Source: Mycolicibacterium insubricum (lineage in GTDB: Bacteria; Actinomycetota; Actinomycetes; Mycobacteriales; Mycobacteriaceae). From it: a stretch of 64,000 bases of DNA. The position numbers and the translations under genes are program-made. Under the pieces are notes generated by a model that had not been told where the DNA came from, did no database searches, and was given only the letters and a program-made list of their open reading frames with translations. Positions 36,717 to 47,878 of the stretch are shown piece after piece. The stretch covers positions 1,116,001 to 1,180,000 of the forward strand of contig NZ_AP022618.1 of NCBI RefSeq assembly GCF_010731615.1, given 5' to 3'. Within the stretch, counting starts at the first letter, position 1. Each line of letters begins with the position of its first letter.

Positions 36717-37298
36717 ATGCGATTGCTGTTCCGTTGGTGGCCGGTGATCGGGCTGCTGTTGATGATCGGCCTCGGCCGCTGGGTGGGCCGGGGCCCGACG
36801 GCGGTGGACCGCTACTTCCTGCGCGACAACACCGCCATCTACGACTGGCGGCTGGTGCTGCTGGTGTTCACCGACGTCCGAGTGGTTACCGCGGCCTGGG
36901 TAGTGGGTATCGCGGTGACGTTCTGGCAAAGGCGCTGGCGGCCGGCGCTGACCATCGCCGTCACCGCGCCCGCCGCCACCTTCCTGGTGGCTGCCTGCAA
37001 ACAGGCCTTCGGCCGGACCAAGGGCGCCACCTTGGCGTATCCCAGCGGCCACACCACGATGCTGGTGGTCGTTCTCGGGTTGCTGGTGATGGCCGCGGGC
37101 TGGGCGGCGTGGACGCTGGTCGCCGCGTCGGTGGTGACCGCACTCGGCATGGCGGGCCAGGCGCTGACCTACCACTATTTCACCGACACCGTCGGCGGTC
37201 TGCTGCTGGGCACCGCCGTGGTCGCCGCGGCGGCGGTCGTGGCCGGCTGCCCACCGGAATCCGTCGAGCCTCGCCGAACCGCCGGCGTGCCAGACTGA
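36717..37298 (+). CDS. PAP2-family membrane phosphatase
   Basis: 193 aa from ATG 36717. The phosphatase signature is seen as KQAFGRTKGA (variant of KxxxxxxRP), YPSGHTTM (PSGH) and a late YHYFTDTVGG with the His-x3-Asp pair. Five or six membrane helices surround it. Likely removes phosphate from a lipid carrier such as decaprenyl diphosphate or phosphatidic acid at the outer face; which one is not visible. The next gene starts 5 bp after its stop, so they form an operon. Confidence 0.85.
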   Translation: MRLLFRWWPVIGLLLMIGLGRWVGRGPTAVDRYFLRDNTAIYDWRLVLLVFTDVRVVTAAWVVGIAVTFWQRRWRPALTIAVTAPAATFLVAACKQAFGRTKGATLAYPSGHTTMLVVVLGLLVMAAGWAAWTLVAASVVTALGMAGQALTYHYFTDTVGGLLLGTAVVAAAAVVAGCPPESVEPRRTAGVPD

Positions 37299-37303
37299 CA
37301 CGC

Positions 37304-38152
37304 GTGCGAACCATTCTGACCGGCCTGCTCTGGCTGCTGACGACGCTGACCCTGGCTGTCGCCGTACCGGCCGGCTGGGCGCAGCAGAACCTGATCCGCG
37401 CCGACGGCTACGCCGCGCTGGCCCAACGTGCGGCTTCCGACCAGCAACTGCAGGCCGCGGTCGCCGGCCAGCTCAGCACTCAGATCGTCAACCTGGCCGG
37501 TACCGAATCCGACATCAAGCCGGCGGTGATCCGAGTGGTCGCCACCAGCTACACCCGCAGCTCGGCGTTCCCGGCCCAGTTCGCCCAGGCCAACCGGTAC
37601 GCACACCGCTGGCTGTTCACCAACACCATCTGCTCCGACGTCGATGAACGCGGCCGCTGGGTGATCGACCTGGCGCCCATGCTGGCCGACTCCGCGTTCC
37701 AGCAGACCCTGACCGACTACAACATCACCGTGCCGACCACCGTGCCGGTGCCACTGACCGAGAACGCGCCGTCAGCGTTGCGTCCCGGCGCGCTGCGCTC
37801 GGCCGCGGTGTGGGGACCGTGGATCTCCATCGGCGCGGGGGTACTGGCTGCCGTGTTCGCGGTGCTGATGCTGTGGTCGTCCCGACGGCTGGGCCGCGGG
37901 CTCACTGCCCTCGGGCTGTCCGGACTGCTGGTCGGCGGCGCGGGCTGGGCGGCCCTGGAGATCGGCCGCGGCAAGGTCGAGAACGCCCTCAACCAGTCCG
38001 CGCCCGACGTCCGCCAGGCCGCCGACGCGGTGGTCGCGACGGTGACCGCCAGCACCCATCAGTGGTTGAACCTCGCGCTGGTCATCGGCGGCGGGCTGGT
38101 GGTGGTTGGGGTCATCCTCACCCTGCTCGGCGGCCTGCGCCGCGCTCACTGA
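37304..38152 (+). CDS. Membrane protein with large outside loop, unknown function
   Basis: 282 aa from GTG 37304. One N-terminal membrane helix (ILTGLLWLLTTLTLAVAVPA), an outside region of about 140 residues with one Cys (NTICSDVDER), then three C-terminal helices (ISIGAGVLAAVFAVLMLWSS, ALGLSGLLVGGAGWAALEI, LALVIGGGLVVVGVILTLLG). It resembles conserved mycobacterial transmembrane proteins of the Rv2843 kind, a comparison from memory. Coupled to the PAP2 gene. Confidence 0.7.
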   Translation: MRTILTGLLWLLTTLTLAVAVPAGWAQQNLIRADGYAALAQRAASDQQLQAAVAGQLSTQIVNLAGTESDIKPAVIRVVATSYTRSSAFPAQFAQANRYAHRWLFTNTICSDVDERGRWVIDLAPMLADSAFQQTLTDYNITVPTTVPVPLTENAPSALRPGALRSAAVWGPWISIGAGVLAAVFAVLMLWSSRRLGRGLTALGLSGLLVGGAGWAALEIGRGKVENALNQSAPDVRQAADAVVATVTASTHQWLNLALVIGGGLVVVGVILTLLGGLRRAH

Positions 38153-38322
38153 GGACCGGCCACGCCCCCTGAGTACAAAACGTTGACCGTGGGCGGCCGA
38201 CACATGGACTATCCAGTTGTCGCGCCCCACACGTGAACATTCGGTACTGCTACGCGGGGTGGTCGTCTCGGGTGGCTCGAGTCAGGCTCCGGTTGAAGCA
38301 GCCCGACCTCTCCTCGCGGAAA

Positions 38323-38916
38323 CTACACCGCTCGTCGAGTCAGGCTGGGCAACATCACCTGGTCCACCAGGTCGATCACCGTCTGATCGCTGGGGGGAGT
38401 GCGCGGCAGCAGATGCCGGAACACCAGATAGCCGGGCAATACATCCCAGAGGTCGTCGTTGATCACCGCCACGTCGATCTCACCCCGGGCGACGGCCGCG
38501 TCGAGCACCGCGGTGATCAGCGCCCGTCGCTGGGCGAAGAAGGTCTGCAGCGCCGCGCCGAGCTCGGGGGTGCGGGCGATCTCGGTCAGCACCGCGCGCA
38601 CGTTGGCGGAGTGCTCACCGGCCTGGTCGCACACCTGGTGCCCAATCGCGATCAGATCCCCGCGCAGCGATCCGGTATTCGGCAGCGTGGCGTAGGAACG
38701 GGTCCCCTCGATGAACGCGGCCACCACCAGATCGGCCTTCGACGGCCAGCGCCGGTAGATGGTGGCCTTGGAGGCCTTGGCCTCGGCGGCCACCTCATCG
38801 ATGGTGAGGCCGTCGTAGCCGTGCTCCTGCAGCAGGCGCAGCGTGACGCCGAGGAATTCCACCTCCCGCTCCGACCACGGCGACGGCGGCGGGATGGTTG
38901 CGACCGGGGTACCCAC
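38323..38916 (-). CDS. TetR-family repressor of the mmpS-mmpL operon
   Basis: 197 aa. The HTH spans about residues 35-65 (GLTIDEVAAEAKASKATIYR RWPSK). The C-terminal ligand domain is helical and ends MLPSLTRRAV. It is divergent from mmpS with 72 bp between starts, which contain a perfect 11+5+11 inverted repeat. This arrangement is known for several mycobacterial MmpS/MmpL pumps, where the TetR repressor sets export or efflux level. The ligand is unknown. Confidence 0.85.
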   Translation of the reverse strand: MGTPVATIPPPSPWSEREVEFLGVTLRLLQEHGYDGLTIDEVAAEAKASKATIYRRWPSKADLVVAAFIEGTRSYATLPNTGSLRGDLIAIGHQVCDQAGEHSANVRAVLTEIARTPELGAALQTFFAQRRALITAVLDAAVARGEIDVAVINDDLWDVLPGYLVFRHLLPRTPPSDQTVIDLVDQVMLPSLTRRAV

Positions 38917-38954
38917 CCCCCGACCATAGCGCCGCGGCTGCCCGTCCGGGCTTG

Positions 38955-38981
38955 AACAGTACGGTTCAGTACCGTACTGTT
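38955..38981. promoter_or_regulatory. TetR operator overlapping the mmpS promoter
   Basis: AACAGTACGGT-N5-ACCGTACTGTT is a perfect 11+5+11 inverted repeat. TACTGT (38975-38980) inside its right arm fits the TANNNT -10 element and lies 8 bp before the A of the mmpS ATG at 38989, so mmpS mRNA is probably leaderless and the operator covers its -10. Confidence 0.75.
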
Positions 38982-38988
38982 ACCGACC

Positions 38989-39432
38989 ATGCGCAGGCGA
39001 CTTTGGGCCACCCTGCGGCGCCACTGGACACTGGTCGTGCTGGTCGTCGTGGTTGCCGTGGTCGGACTGACCGTGTCCCGGCTGCACGGCATCTTCGGCT
39101 CCAACAACCGGATCTCCGCGCCCAGCGTGGAATCCATCGACAACGCCGACTTCAATCCCAAGCGGGTGACCCTGGAGGTGTTCGGCTCGCCGGGCTCCAC
39201 CGCGACGGTCAACTTCCTCGACGAGCAGGCCCAGCCGCACCGCGTCGACGACGTGACCCTGCCGTGGAGCCACGAGCTTGTCACCAACGACCCGACCCTG
39301 TTTGCCGACCTGCGAGCGCACGGCGGCACCGGCTCCATCGGATGTCGCATCATCGTCGACGGAATCCTCAAGGACGAGCGGTCCGTGGACCTCGCCGGTG
39401 GCTATGTCTCCTGTCTGGACAAGACGGCATGA
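38989..39432 (+). CDS. mmpS: MmpS-family membrane accessory protein
   Basis: 147 aa. One N-terminal membrane helix (LVVLVVVVAVVGLTVSRLHG) and an outside beta-rich domain with VTLEVFGSPGSTATVNFLDE and a Cys pair (GCRIIVDG, VSCLDK). This is the MmpS pattern; the protein works with the partner MmpL in lipid export, siderophore export or drug efflux. It overlaps mmpL by 4 bp (ATGA). No ribosome site is seen, consistent with a leaderless start. Confidence 0.9.
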   Translation: MRRRLWATLRRHWTLVVLVVVVAVVGLTVSRLHGIFGSNNRISAPSVESIDNADFNPKRVTLEVFGSPGSTATVNFLDEQAQPHRVDDVTLPWSHELVTNDPTLFADLRAHGGTGSIGCRIIVDGILKDERSVDLAGGYVSCLDKTA

Positions 39433-42341
39433 GCGACACCACCGTCACCGACGAACGACCCGAGCCCGACGCCCACGCGCTGCCGGCGCGGCACTCCCGG
39501 CCCGCCCAGCTGATCCGCCGGCTGGCGGTGCCGATCCTGCTGATCTGGGTCGCCATCGCCGCGGCCACCAACGCGCTCACCCCCCAACTGGAGGTTGTCG
39601 GCGAGGCCCGCTCGGTGCCGATGAACGCCCACGACGCGCCGTCGATCCAGGCCATGCTGCACATCGGCAAGGTGTTCAACGAGTTTCACTCGGACTCCTC
39701 GGCCATGGTGGTGCTGGAAAGCGACGAGCCCCTCGGCGATGCCGCCCACGCCTACTATGCGCAACTGGTGAAGTCCCTGCGCGCCGATGAGCATCATGTC
39801 GAGCACGTCCAGGACTTCTGGGGCGACCCGCTGACCGCCGGCGGTTCGCAGAGCAAGGACGGCAAGGCGTCCTACGTCCAGGTGTACCTGTCCGGGAACC
39901 AGGGCGAGGCGCTGGCCAACGAGTCCGTCAACGCGATCCGCAAGATCGTCGCCGACAGCAACCCGCCGGAGGGCCTGCGCGTCTACGTCACCGGGGCGGC
40001 GCCGCTGCTCGCCGACGAGTTCGAGATCGGCAGTGAAGGAACCGAAAAGGTCACCGGGCTGACGTTCGGCGTCATCGCCGTGATGCTGCTGGTGGTGTAC
40101 CGCTCGCTCGCCACCTCGCTCATCATGCTGGCGACGGTTCTCGTCGAGCTGGCCGCCGCCCGCGGCATCGTCTCGACACTGGCCAACTCCGGCATCATCG
40201 GCCTGTCCACCTATTCGACCAACCTGCTGACCCTGCTGGCCATCGCGGCCGGAACGGACTGGGCAATCTTCCTGGTGGGCCGCTATCAGGAGGCCCGCGG
40301 CGCGGGTGAGGACCGAGAACAGGCCTACTACACGGCCTTTGCGGGCACGCTGCACGTCATCGTCGGATCCGGATTGACCATCGCCGGCGCGGTGATGTGC
40401 CTGAGCTTCGCCCGGCTGCCCTACTTCCAGACCCTGGGCCTGCCCGCCGCGCTCGGTGTGCTGATCGTACTCATCGGCGCGTTGACCCTGGGCCCCGCCG
40501 CGCTGGCGATCGCATCCGGATTCGGTCTGATCGATCCCAAACGCGCCATGCGCACTCGCGGCTGGCGCCGGATCGGGACGGCGATCGTGCGCTGGCCCGG
40601 ACCAATTCTGGTGGTATCGCTGATCATTGCGTTCATCGGCCTGCTCGCGCTGCCCGGCTACAAGACCAACTACGACGTGCGGCCCTACCAACCCGAGTGG
40701 GGCCCGGCCAATATCGGCTATGTCGCCGCCGAACGGCACTTCTCCGCCGCCCGGCTCAACCCCGAATTGCTGATGATCGAGGGCGACACCGATCTGCGCA
40801 CCCCGGCAGGCATGCTGCTGCTGGAACGTGTCGCCAAGTCGGTGCTGCACACCCGCGGTATCGCGCTGGTGCAGTCCATCACCCGGCCGCTGGGCACGCC
40901 GATCACCCACACCTCGATCCCGTTCCAGCTCAGCGCGCAAAGCGCGGGCCAGATCATGAACCTGTCGGCGCAGACAGCCCAGTCCTCTGATCTGCTCAGC
41001 CAGGCCGGAGAGATCAAGAAGACCATCAACATCCTCGACCAGCAGCTGAATCTGCAGACGCAGAGCGCCGATGCGACCCACGAGCAGGTCCAGGCCTTCC
41101 ACGACACCGTCACCACCGTGCGCAACCTGCGCGACAAGATGGCCGACTTCGACGATTTCCTGCGCCCGATGCGCAACTACTTCTACTGGGAACCGCACTG
41201 TTTCGACACTCCCGCCTGCGCGGCGATCCGCTCGATCTTCGACGCGCTCGACGGCATCTCGGAGCTGTCCGACCGCTTCGACGCGATCACCTCCAGCCTG
41301 GACAAGCTCGACAAACTGCAGCCGCAGCTGGTGGCGCTGCTGACACCGCAGATCGAATCGCAGAAGCGCAATCTTGAGCTTTCTCTGTCGAATTACGCGC
41401 TGACCAGCGGTATGACGGCGCAGGCGAGTGAGGCGACGAAGAACGCCACCGCGTTGGGTCAGGCCTACGACGAGGCCAAGAACGACGACTCGTTCTACCT
41501 GCCCCCGGAGGCGTTCGACAACCCGTCGTTCAAACGCGGTCTGGAGATGTTCCTGTCGCCCGACGGCAAAGCCGCCCGGATGATCATCACGCACGAGGGT
41601 GATCCCGCCACGCCGGAGGGGATTTCGCACGTCGACGCGATCCGCGACGCGGCCTTCGATGCGGTCAAGGCGACACCGCTGGCCGACGCCAAGATCTACA
41701 TCGCCGGAACCGCGTCGACCTACAAGGACGTGGCCGACGGTGCCCGCTACGACCTGCTGATGTCCGCGCTGTCGGCACTCGCGCTGATCCTGGTGGTGAT
41801 GATGTTCGTGACCCGCAGCCTGGTAGCCGCGCTGGTCATCGTCGGCACCGTCGTGCTGTCACTGGGTGCGTCGTTCGGATTATCGGTCCTGGTGTGGCAG
41901 TACATCTTCGGTATCCACCTGTTTTGGATCGTGCAGGCGCTGGCCATCATCCTGCTGCTGGCCGTCGGTGCCGACTACAATCTGTTGCTGATATCGCGGT
42001 TCCGCGAGGAGGTGCACGCCGGACTCAACACCGGGATCATCCGTGCCATGGGCGGCACCGGTGCGGTGGTGACCGCGGCTGGGCTGGTGTTCGCGGTGAC
42101 CATGTGCTCGTTCATCGTCAGTGACCTACGGGTGCTCGGCCAGATCGGTACGACCATCGGGCTCGGTCTGCTGTTCGACACGCTGATCGTCCGGTCGTTC
42201 ATGACGCCGTCGATGGCGGCCAAGCTGGGCGTCTGGTTCTGGTGGCCGCTGCGGGTGCGCCCGCGCCCGGCCAGCACCATGCTGCGCCCCTACGGGCCGC
42301 GGACGGCCGTCCGGGAACTGTTGGGGATCAAGGGTTCCTAG
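39429..42341 (+). CDS. mmpL: MmpL-family RND transporter
   Basis: 970 aa from ATG 39429. Twelve membrane helices in two halves, each after a large outside loop. The proton-relay Asp residues lie in AAGTDWAIFLVGRYQEAR (TM4) and AVGADYNLLLISRFREE (TM10). The second outside loop (about 400-720) is long and helical with coiled-coil-like stretches (LSQAGEIKKTINILDQQLNL). It pairs with MmpS. The substrate is not visible; candidates are a lipid, a siderophore or a drug. Its stop overlaps that of the convergent peptidase gene by 4 bp. Confidence 0.93.
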   Translation: MSDTTVTDERPEPDAHALPARHSRPAQLIRRLAVPILLIWVAIAAATNALTPQLEVVGEARSVPMNAHDAPSIQAMLHIGKVFNEFHSDSSAMVVLESDEPLGDAAHAYYAQLVKSLRADEHHVEHVQDFWGDPLTAGGSQSKDGKASYVQVYLSGNQGEALANESVNAIRKIVADSNPPEGLRVYVTGAAPLLADEFEIGSEGTEKVTGLTFGVIAVMLLVVYRSLATSLIMLATVLVELAAARGIVSTLANSGIIGLSTYSTNLLTLLAIAAGTDWAIFLVGRYQEARGAGEDREQAYYTAFAGTLHVIVGSGLTIAGAVMCLSFARLPYFQTLGLPAALGVLIVLIGALTLGPAALAIASGFGLIDPKRAMRTRGWRRIGTAIVRWPGPILVVSLIIAFIGLLALPGYKTNYDVRPYQPEWGPANIGYVAAERHFSAARLNPELLMIEGDTDLRTPAGMLLLERVAKSVLHTRGIALVQSITRPLGTPITHTSIPFQLSAQSAGQIMNLSAQTAQSSDLLSQAGEIKKTINILDQQLNLQTQSADATHEQVQAFHDTVTTVRNLRDKMADFDDFLRPMRNYFYWEPHCFDTPACAAIRSIFDALDGISELSDRFDAITSSLDKLDKLQPQLVALLTPQIESQKRNLELSLSNYALTSGMTAQASEATKNATALGQAYDEAKNDDSFYLPPEAFDNPSFKRGLEMFLSPDGKAARMIITHEGDPATPEGISHVDAIRDAAFDAVKATPLADAKIYIAGTASTYKDVADGARYDLLMSALSALALILVVMMFVTRSLVAALVIVGTVVLSLGASFGLSVLVWQYIFGIHLFWIVQALAIILLLAVGADYNLLLISRFREEVHAGLNTGIIRAMGGTGAVVTAAGLVFAVTMCSFIVSDLRVLGQIGTTIGLGLLFDTLIVRSFMTPSMAAKLGVWFWWPLRVRPRPASTMLRPYGPRTAVRELLGIKGS

Positions 42342-44365
42342 GCCAGCTCCTGGTGCAGGAACCGGTAGGTCAGGGCCGCCTTGAACGCCGCCTGGGAGTT
42401 GTCGGCCGCCCCGGCGTGCCCGCCCTCGATGTTCTCGTAGTAGCGCACCCGGTGTCCGGCGACCTCCAGGGCCGCCGTCATCTTCCGGGCGTGTCCCGGA
42501 TGTACCCGGTCGTCACGGGTCGATGTGGTCATCAGCAGTGCCGGGTAGCGCGCATCGGAGGAAATGTTCTGGTACGGAGAGTATTCGGAGATGAAGCTCC
42601 ACTCCTCAGGGTCGTCGGGATCGCCGTACTCGGCCATCCAGGAGGCTCCGGCCAGCAGCTTGTGGTAGCGGCGCATGTCCAGCAGCGGCACGCTGCACAC
42701 CAGCGCCCCGAAGAGCTGCGGGTACTTGGTCAACATGATGCCCATCAACAGGCCGCCGTTGCTACCACCCTGGGCCCCCAGTAGCTCGACGGTGGTGATG
42801 CCGCGATCCACCAGATCCCTTGCCACGGCGGCGAAGTCCTCGGCCACCAGATGTCTGCCCGATCGCTGTGCCTGGGTGTGCCAGCGGGGCCCGTACTCCC
42901 CGCCGCCGCGGATGTTGGCCAGGGCGTAGGTGCCGCCGCGCGCCAGCCACAGCCGGCCCAGCACCCCCGCGTAACTCGGCAGCGACGAATTCTCGAAACC
43001 GCCGTACCCGCCCAGCAGTGTCTTTTGCGGGCCGGTCCGTCCGCGGTGACCCACCACGAAATACGGCACCCGGGTGCCGTCGTCGGAGGTGGCGAAATGC
43101 TGCTCGACGGACAGGTCGTCAGCGTCGAACATTGCCGGGGCGCTTTTGATCTCGGTCAGCTCGCCGTCCACCGGTCCGCACAGCAGACGGGACGGCCGGT
43201 CGAAACCGCAGGTGTCCAGGAAGACCTCGTCGCCGAGATGGTCGGCGGCCACGATCACCGTCGTCGAGTTCGGCGGCACGCCCGCGATGTCGCGGCGCTC
43301 CCAGGTGCCCGGGGTGACCACCTGGACGTGCTGGATCACGTCGCGCAGCGTGACCAGCAGCATCCGGTCGCGGGTCCACACCGCGCTGGACAGGAAGGTG
43401 TGCTCGTCCGGGGTGAACACCGGATCCAGATTCGTCACCCCGGAAAGGAATTCGTCGTAGCGTGCGGCCAGCAAAGACCCCGCCGGGTAGGTGTGATCGC
43501 CGACCGTCCAATCCGAGCGTGGCCGGATCAGCAGCCAGTTGCGGTGAACGCCGATGCCGGCGTCGGTAGGAACGTCGAGGCGGACCAGTTCGTCGCCGTC
43601 GTCGTCGCCGGAGACGAGCCGATACCGCTCGCTGTTGTAGAAGTCCAGCGCGCGGACCACCTGGGTCTCCTCGAAGCCGGGTGTGCGATCGCACCAGGCC
43701 GACACGCTGACATCGGTTGCCGCGCCGCTGAACAGCGTCACGGCCTGCTCCAACGACTCGCCCCGGCGCCACCGCTTGACCACGCGCGGGTATCCGGAAT
43801 CGGTCAGCGATCCCGGGCCGAAATCGGTGCCGATCAACACGGTGTCCTCGTCGACCCAGGCGATATCGGTCTTGGCCTCCGGGACGCTGAATCCGTCGGG
43901 CACGAATTGCCGGGTGGCCATGTCGAATTCCCGGATGACGACGGCGTCCGACCCGCCGCGCGACAACGCGACCAGCGCCCGGGTCAGCTCCGGTTCGATG
44001 ACGTCGGCACCGGCCCACACCCAGTTCTCGTCCTCCGCGGCGGCCAGCGCGTCGAGGTCCAGCAGCACGTCCCAGTCCGGGTTCTCGGTGCGGTAGGACT
44101 CCAGCGTGGTGCGCCGCCACAGTCCCCGGGGGTTGGCGCCGTCGCGCCAGTAGTTGTAGAGCAGTTCGCCGCGGCGGCGCACGTACGGGATGCGGGCGTC
44201 GGTGTCGAGGACCTCCAGCGCCTCGCTGCGCATCTGCTCGAACTTGTCGTCGCACAGCTCGTCGAGGGTGGGCTGGTTGTGCGCCCGCACCCAGTCCAGG
44301 GCGGCGTCCCCGGTGATGTCCTCGAGCCAGAGGTGGGGGTCGTTGTGATCGGCCATGGCAGCCAT
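42338..44365 (-). CDS. Prolyl oligopeptidase family serine peptidase (Rv0457c homologue)
   Basis: 675 aa (or 672 from ATG 44356), matching the length of Rv0457c. An N-terminal seven-bladed propeller region (about 75-420) precedes the alpha/beta-hydrolase domain. The catalytic Ser is in GAQGGSNGGLL near residue 535, Asp in TTSTRDDRVHPGHA and His in NIEGGHAGAA. It cleaves short peptides, often after proline, in the cytosol. No export signal is visible. Sequence before the start lacks a ribosome site. Confidence 0.92.
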   Translation of the reverse strand: MAAMADHNDPHLWLEDITGDAALDWVRAHNQPTLDELCDDKFEQMRSEALEVLDTDARIPYVRRRGELLYNYWRDGANPRGLWRRTTLESYRTENPDWDVLLDLDALAAAEDENWVWAGADVIEPELTRALVALSRGGSDAVVIREFDMATRQFVPDGFSVPEAKTDIAWVDEDTVLIGTDFGPGSLTDSGYPRVVKRWRRGESLEQAVTLFSGAATDVSVSAWCDRTPGFEETQVVRALDFYNSERYRLVSGDDDGDELVRLDVPTDAGIGVHRNWLLIRPRSDWTVGDHTYPAGSLLAARYDEFLSGVTNLDPVFTPDEHTFLSSAVWTRDRMLLVTLRDVIQHVQVVTPGTWERRDIAGVPPNSTTVIVAADHLGDEVFLDTCGFDRPSRLLCGPVDGELTEIKSAPAMFDADDLSVEQHFATSDDGTRVPYFVVGHRGRTGPQKTLLGGYGGFENSSLPSYAGVLGRLWLARGGTYALANIRGGGEYGPRWHTQAQRSGRHLVAEDFAAVARDLVDRGITTVELLGAQGGSNGGLLMGIMLTKYPQLFGALVCSVPLLDMRRYHKLLAGASWMAEYGDPDDPEEWSFISEYSPYQNISSDARYPALLMTTSTRDDRVHPGHARKMTAALEVAGHRVRYYENIEGGHAGAADNSQAAFKAALTYRFLHQELA

Positions 44366-44437
44366 TGTGGCCGGTGCCGGTCAATCCGCGCCGCGCCGCT
44401 CCCGGGCAACGGGGGAGAACACACGTACTGTCGAAGG

Positions 44438-44719
44438 ATGATTCCGCTTCCGCGGGCACCCATGCTGGCCGCTGCGATGCTGGTGGGCGTCGCGGTCGGA
44501 ATCCTGTGCGCGGTGCTCGCCTCGCTGCTCGTGCATGCCCCGGTGCGCGCCGATCTGGTGGTCGCTCTGGTGCTCGGGGTGCCCACCGGGCTGGGGGTGC
44601 TGACCCTGTTGGTGTCGGGCCGGCGCTGGGTGACCGCGGCCGGCGCATTCCTGCTGTCGATCGCGCCGGGCTGGTTCGCGGTCCTGGCGCTGATTCAGGT
44701 GACCCATGGCGGCGGGTAG
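44438..44719 (+). CDS. Small hydrophobic membrane protein (Rv0460 homologue)
   Basis: 93 aa from ATG 44438 with GAAGGA just upstream. Three membrane helices: MLAAAMLVGVAVGILCAVLA, LVVALVLGVPTGLGVLTLLV and AGAFLLSIAPGWFAVLALIQ. Function unknown. It overlaps the next gene by 14 bp and keeps the order Rv0460-Rv0461-Rv0462. Confidence 0.8.
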   Translation: MIPLPRAPMLAAAMLVGVAVGILCAVLASLLVHAPVRADLVVALVLGVPTGLGVLTLLVSGRRWVTAAGAFLLSIAPGWFAVLALIQVTHGGG

Positions 44720-45503
44720 TTCGGAGGCCGGCGCCGAGGCCCCGGAGAGCACCGAGGACGTCAAGAGCGGGGACGCCACGACCGGGACCACCGAAAACAC
44801 CGACACCGGCGCGCTGCCCTACACCGAGCCGCACCCGGCGCCCATCTTCGACACCGGCCCACACCCGCAGTCGCTGCTGGGCGACGACGCGATCCCGGGA
44901 ACCGGGGCGTCGGCGGCGGTGGAACCCGCCTCGGTCCCGGTGGCCTCTGCCTGGGCGTTCTCCGACGAACCCCTGCAGTGGCGGGCACCCGAGCCGTTGC
45001 CCGAAGCCAGCGAGGTCGCCGACGACCCCGCGCCGGCCAGCGGCCGGCACGCCAAACCCGACTCCGGCCCGCTGGCCGCCGAGAGCCTGTCCACCGATCC
45101 GGACGAGGGCGCCCTGACCCCGCGGCCGGCGCGCGAGGACACCGGCGCACTGGCGGCGCGCCCGCGAGCCGCCGCGGTGCCCGTCGTCGTCCCGGGCAGC
45201 TATCAGAGCCTGCGCTACTGGCAACTCGCGGTGACCCTGGCCGGAGTGTGGCTGTTGGCCGCGGGCATCGGCGTCGGGCTGGCCTACTGGTGGGTCCACG
45301 ACCAGGACAAGACCTGGCCGGTGTTCACCGTGCTCGGCTACACCGTCGCCGCCGTGGTCGCCGCGCTGGTGGTGTCGATGAACGAAGCGCGCCGGGTGTG
45401 GATCCGTGCGCTGGGGCTGGCGCTGATGACCGCGCCGTTCGCCGCCGGAGCCGGTGGCGGGCTGTTGATCGGCGCCTACCTGTGGCACTGGCTCACACCC
45501 TGA
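44706..45503 (+). CDS. Acidic N-terminus plus membrane domain protein (Rv0461 homologue)
   Basis: 265 aa from ATG 44706. The first 160 residues are acidic, Pro/Ala-rich and disordered (SSEAGAEAPESTEDVKSGDA). Three membrane helices follow: LAVTLAGVWLLAAGIGVGLA, VFTVLGYTVAAVVAALVV and LGLALMTAPFAAGAGGGLLI. Rv0461 is shorter (about 174 aa) and lacks most of the disordered part, as I recall it. Role unknown; cotranscribed with the preceding small gene. Confidence 0.8.
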   Translation: MAAGSSEAGAEAPESTEDVKSGDATTGTTENTDTGALPYTEPHPAPIFDTGPHPQSLLGDDAIPGTGASAAVEPASVPVASAWAFSDEPLQWRAPEPLPEASEVADDPAPASGRHAKPDSGPLAAESLSTDPDEGALTPRPAREDTGALAARPRAAAVPVVVPGSYQSLRYWQLAVTLAGVWLLAAGIGVGLAYWWVHDQDKTWPVFTVLGYTVAAVVAALVVSMNEARRVWIRALGLALMTAPFAAGAGGGLLIGAYLWHWLTP

Positions 45504-45555
45504 CCGAGGTCACGGTCCCGTAGCCGTGGCGGGCCTCGGCCGATAGGGTTAGCGC

Positions 45556-46949
<1,394 letters not shown>

Positions 46950-46950
<1 letters not shown>

Positions 46951-47837
46951 TGCGGTGGCTGGTGGCGGTCGCGACGTTGGGGCTGCTGACCCTGGCCTCG
47001 GCGACCGCATACGCCACACCCGCGGCGCCGGACGTCTCGACGCTGCCGACGGTGCCCGACGAGGGGTTCCGCGACAGCGTCGGCAACCTGTACTTTCAGA
47101 CGCCCGGCGGTCTGCTCTGCGCGATTCTGACCACCGAGCGGACGGCCGGCTGCAGCGGCCGGCTGCCGTCTGCGCCCGACGGCGCCAACGAGGTGACCCT
47201 GACCGGCACCGGCGCCACGTTCGAGGTGGCCGACGCCCCCCGCTTCGTGCGGGCATCCGGGCCGGCCGCACCGGTGCTCACCGAGGGACACCGACTCGTC
47301 GACGGCGACCTCACCTGCGCGGTGACGACGGGCACCACCAGCTGCGTCACCGGTTCACCCGCCGCGCACTGGTTCGTGCTGTCGGCCGACGGCAGTGGAA
47401 TCGGCCCGTCGACACCCGGGCTGCCCGCCGGTTTCCCGGACCCGCAGAACTTCGTCGTCGCCGACGGCAACTACATCGTCGGCCAGGGCGCCAAGAACAT
47501 CTTCCCGACGTTCCACGTCGGCAACGGCCTGACCTGCCAGATCCGCACGTTCAGCGGCGGTTTCGTCGGCTGCAGCGGGCCGCTGCCGGCCGCCGCGGGC
47601 GGCAAGCGGACCGTCGAGTTCGAGCTCACCGGTTCGACTCGGTTCGTCGACGGTGAGCGCTACGCCAAGCCGGACTATCCCGGTGAGATCGAGACCCTGC
47701 CGGCGGGGCAGTCGGTCAGCGGCACCGGCGGCGGCACCTGCATGGCGCTGGCCGACGGCGTCGCCTGCTACGCCGTCCTGGCCGACAAGTTCACCGGTTT
47801 CGTGGTGGACAGCTCCGGAGTGCGCACCTACCCCTGA
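46950..47837 (+). CDS. Exported protein of unknown function
   Basis: 295 aa from ATG 46950, sharing one base with the lpdC stop (TGATG). Signal peptide 1-23 (WLVAVATLGLLTLASATAYA). The mature part has two similar halves: each has a Cys-containing block (NLYFQTPGGLLCAILTTERT with TAGCSGRLP; FHVGNGLTCQIRTFSGGFVG with CSGPLPAA) that suggests an internal duplication. Six or more Cys may form disulfides. Not recognised as a named family. Probably translationally coupled to lpdC. Confidence 0.75.
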
Positions 47838-47878
47838 GTGGTGCAGCGAGACCCCACCCGTCGTCCCAGCCGGGGCGC

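Noticed and set aside
34947..37301. Extended 784-residue form of the amidohydrolase
   Set aside because: The extra N-terminal 211 codons run antisense through the PAP2 gene; the enzyme fold starts at ATG 36668.
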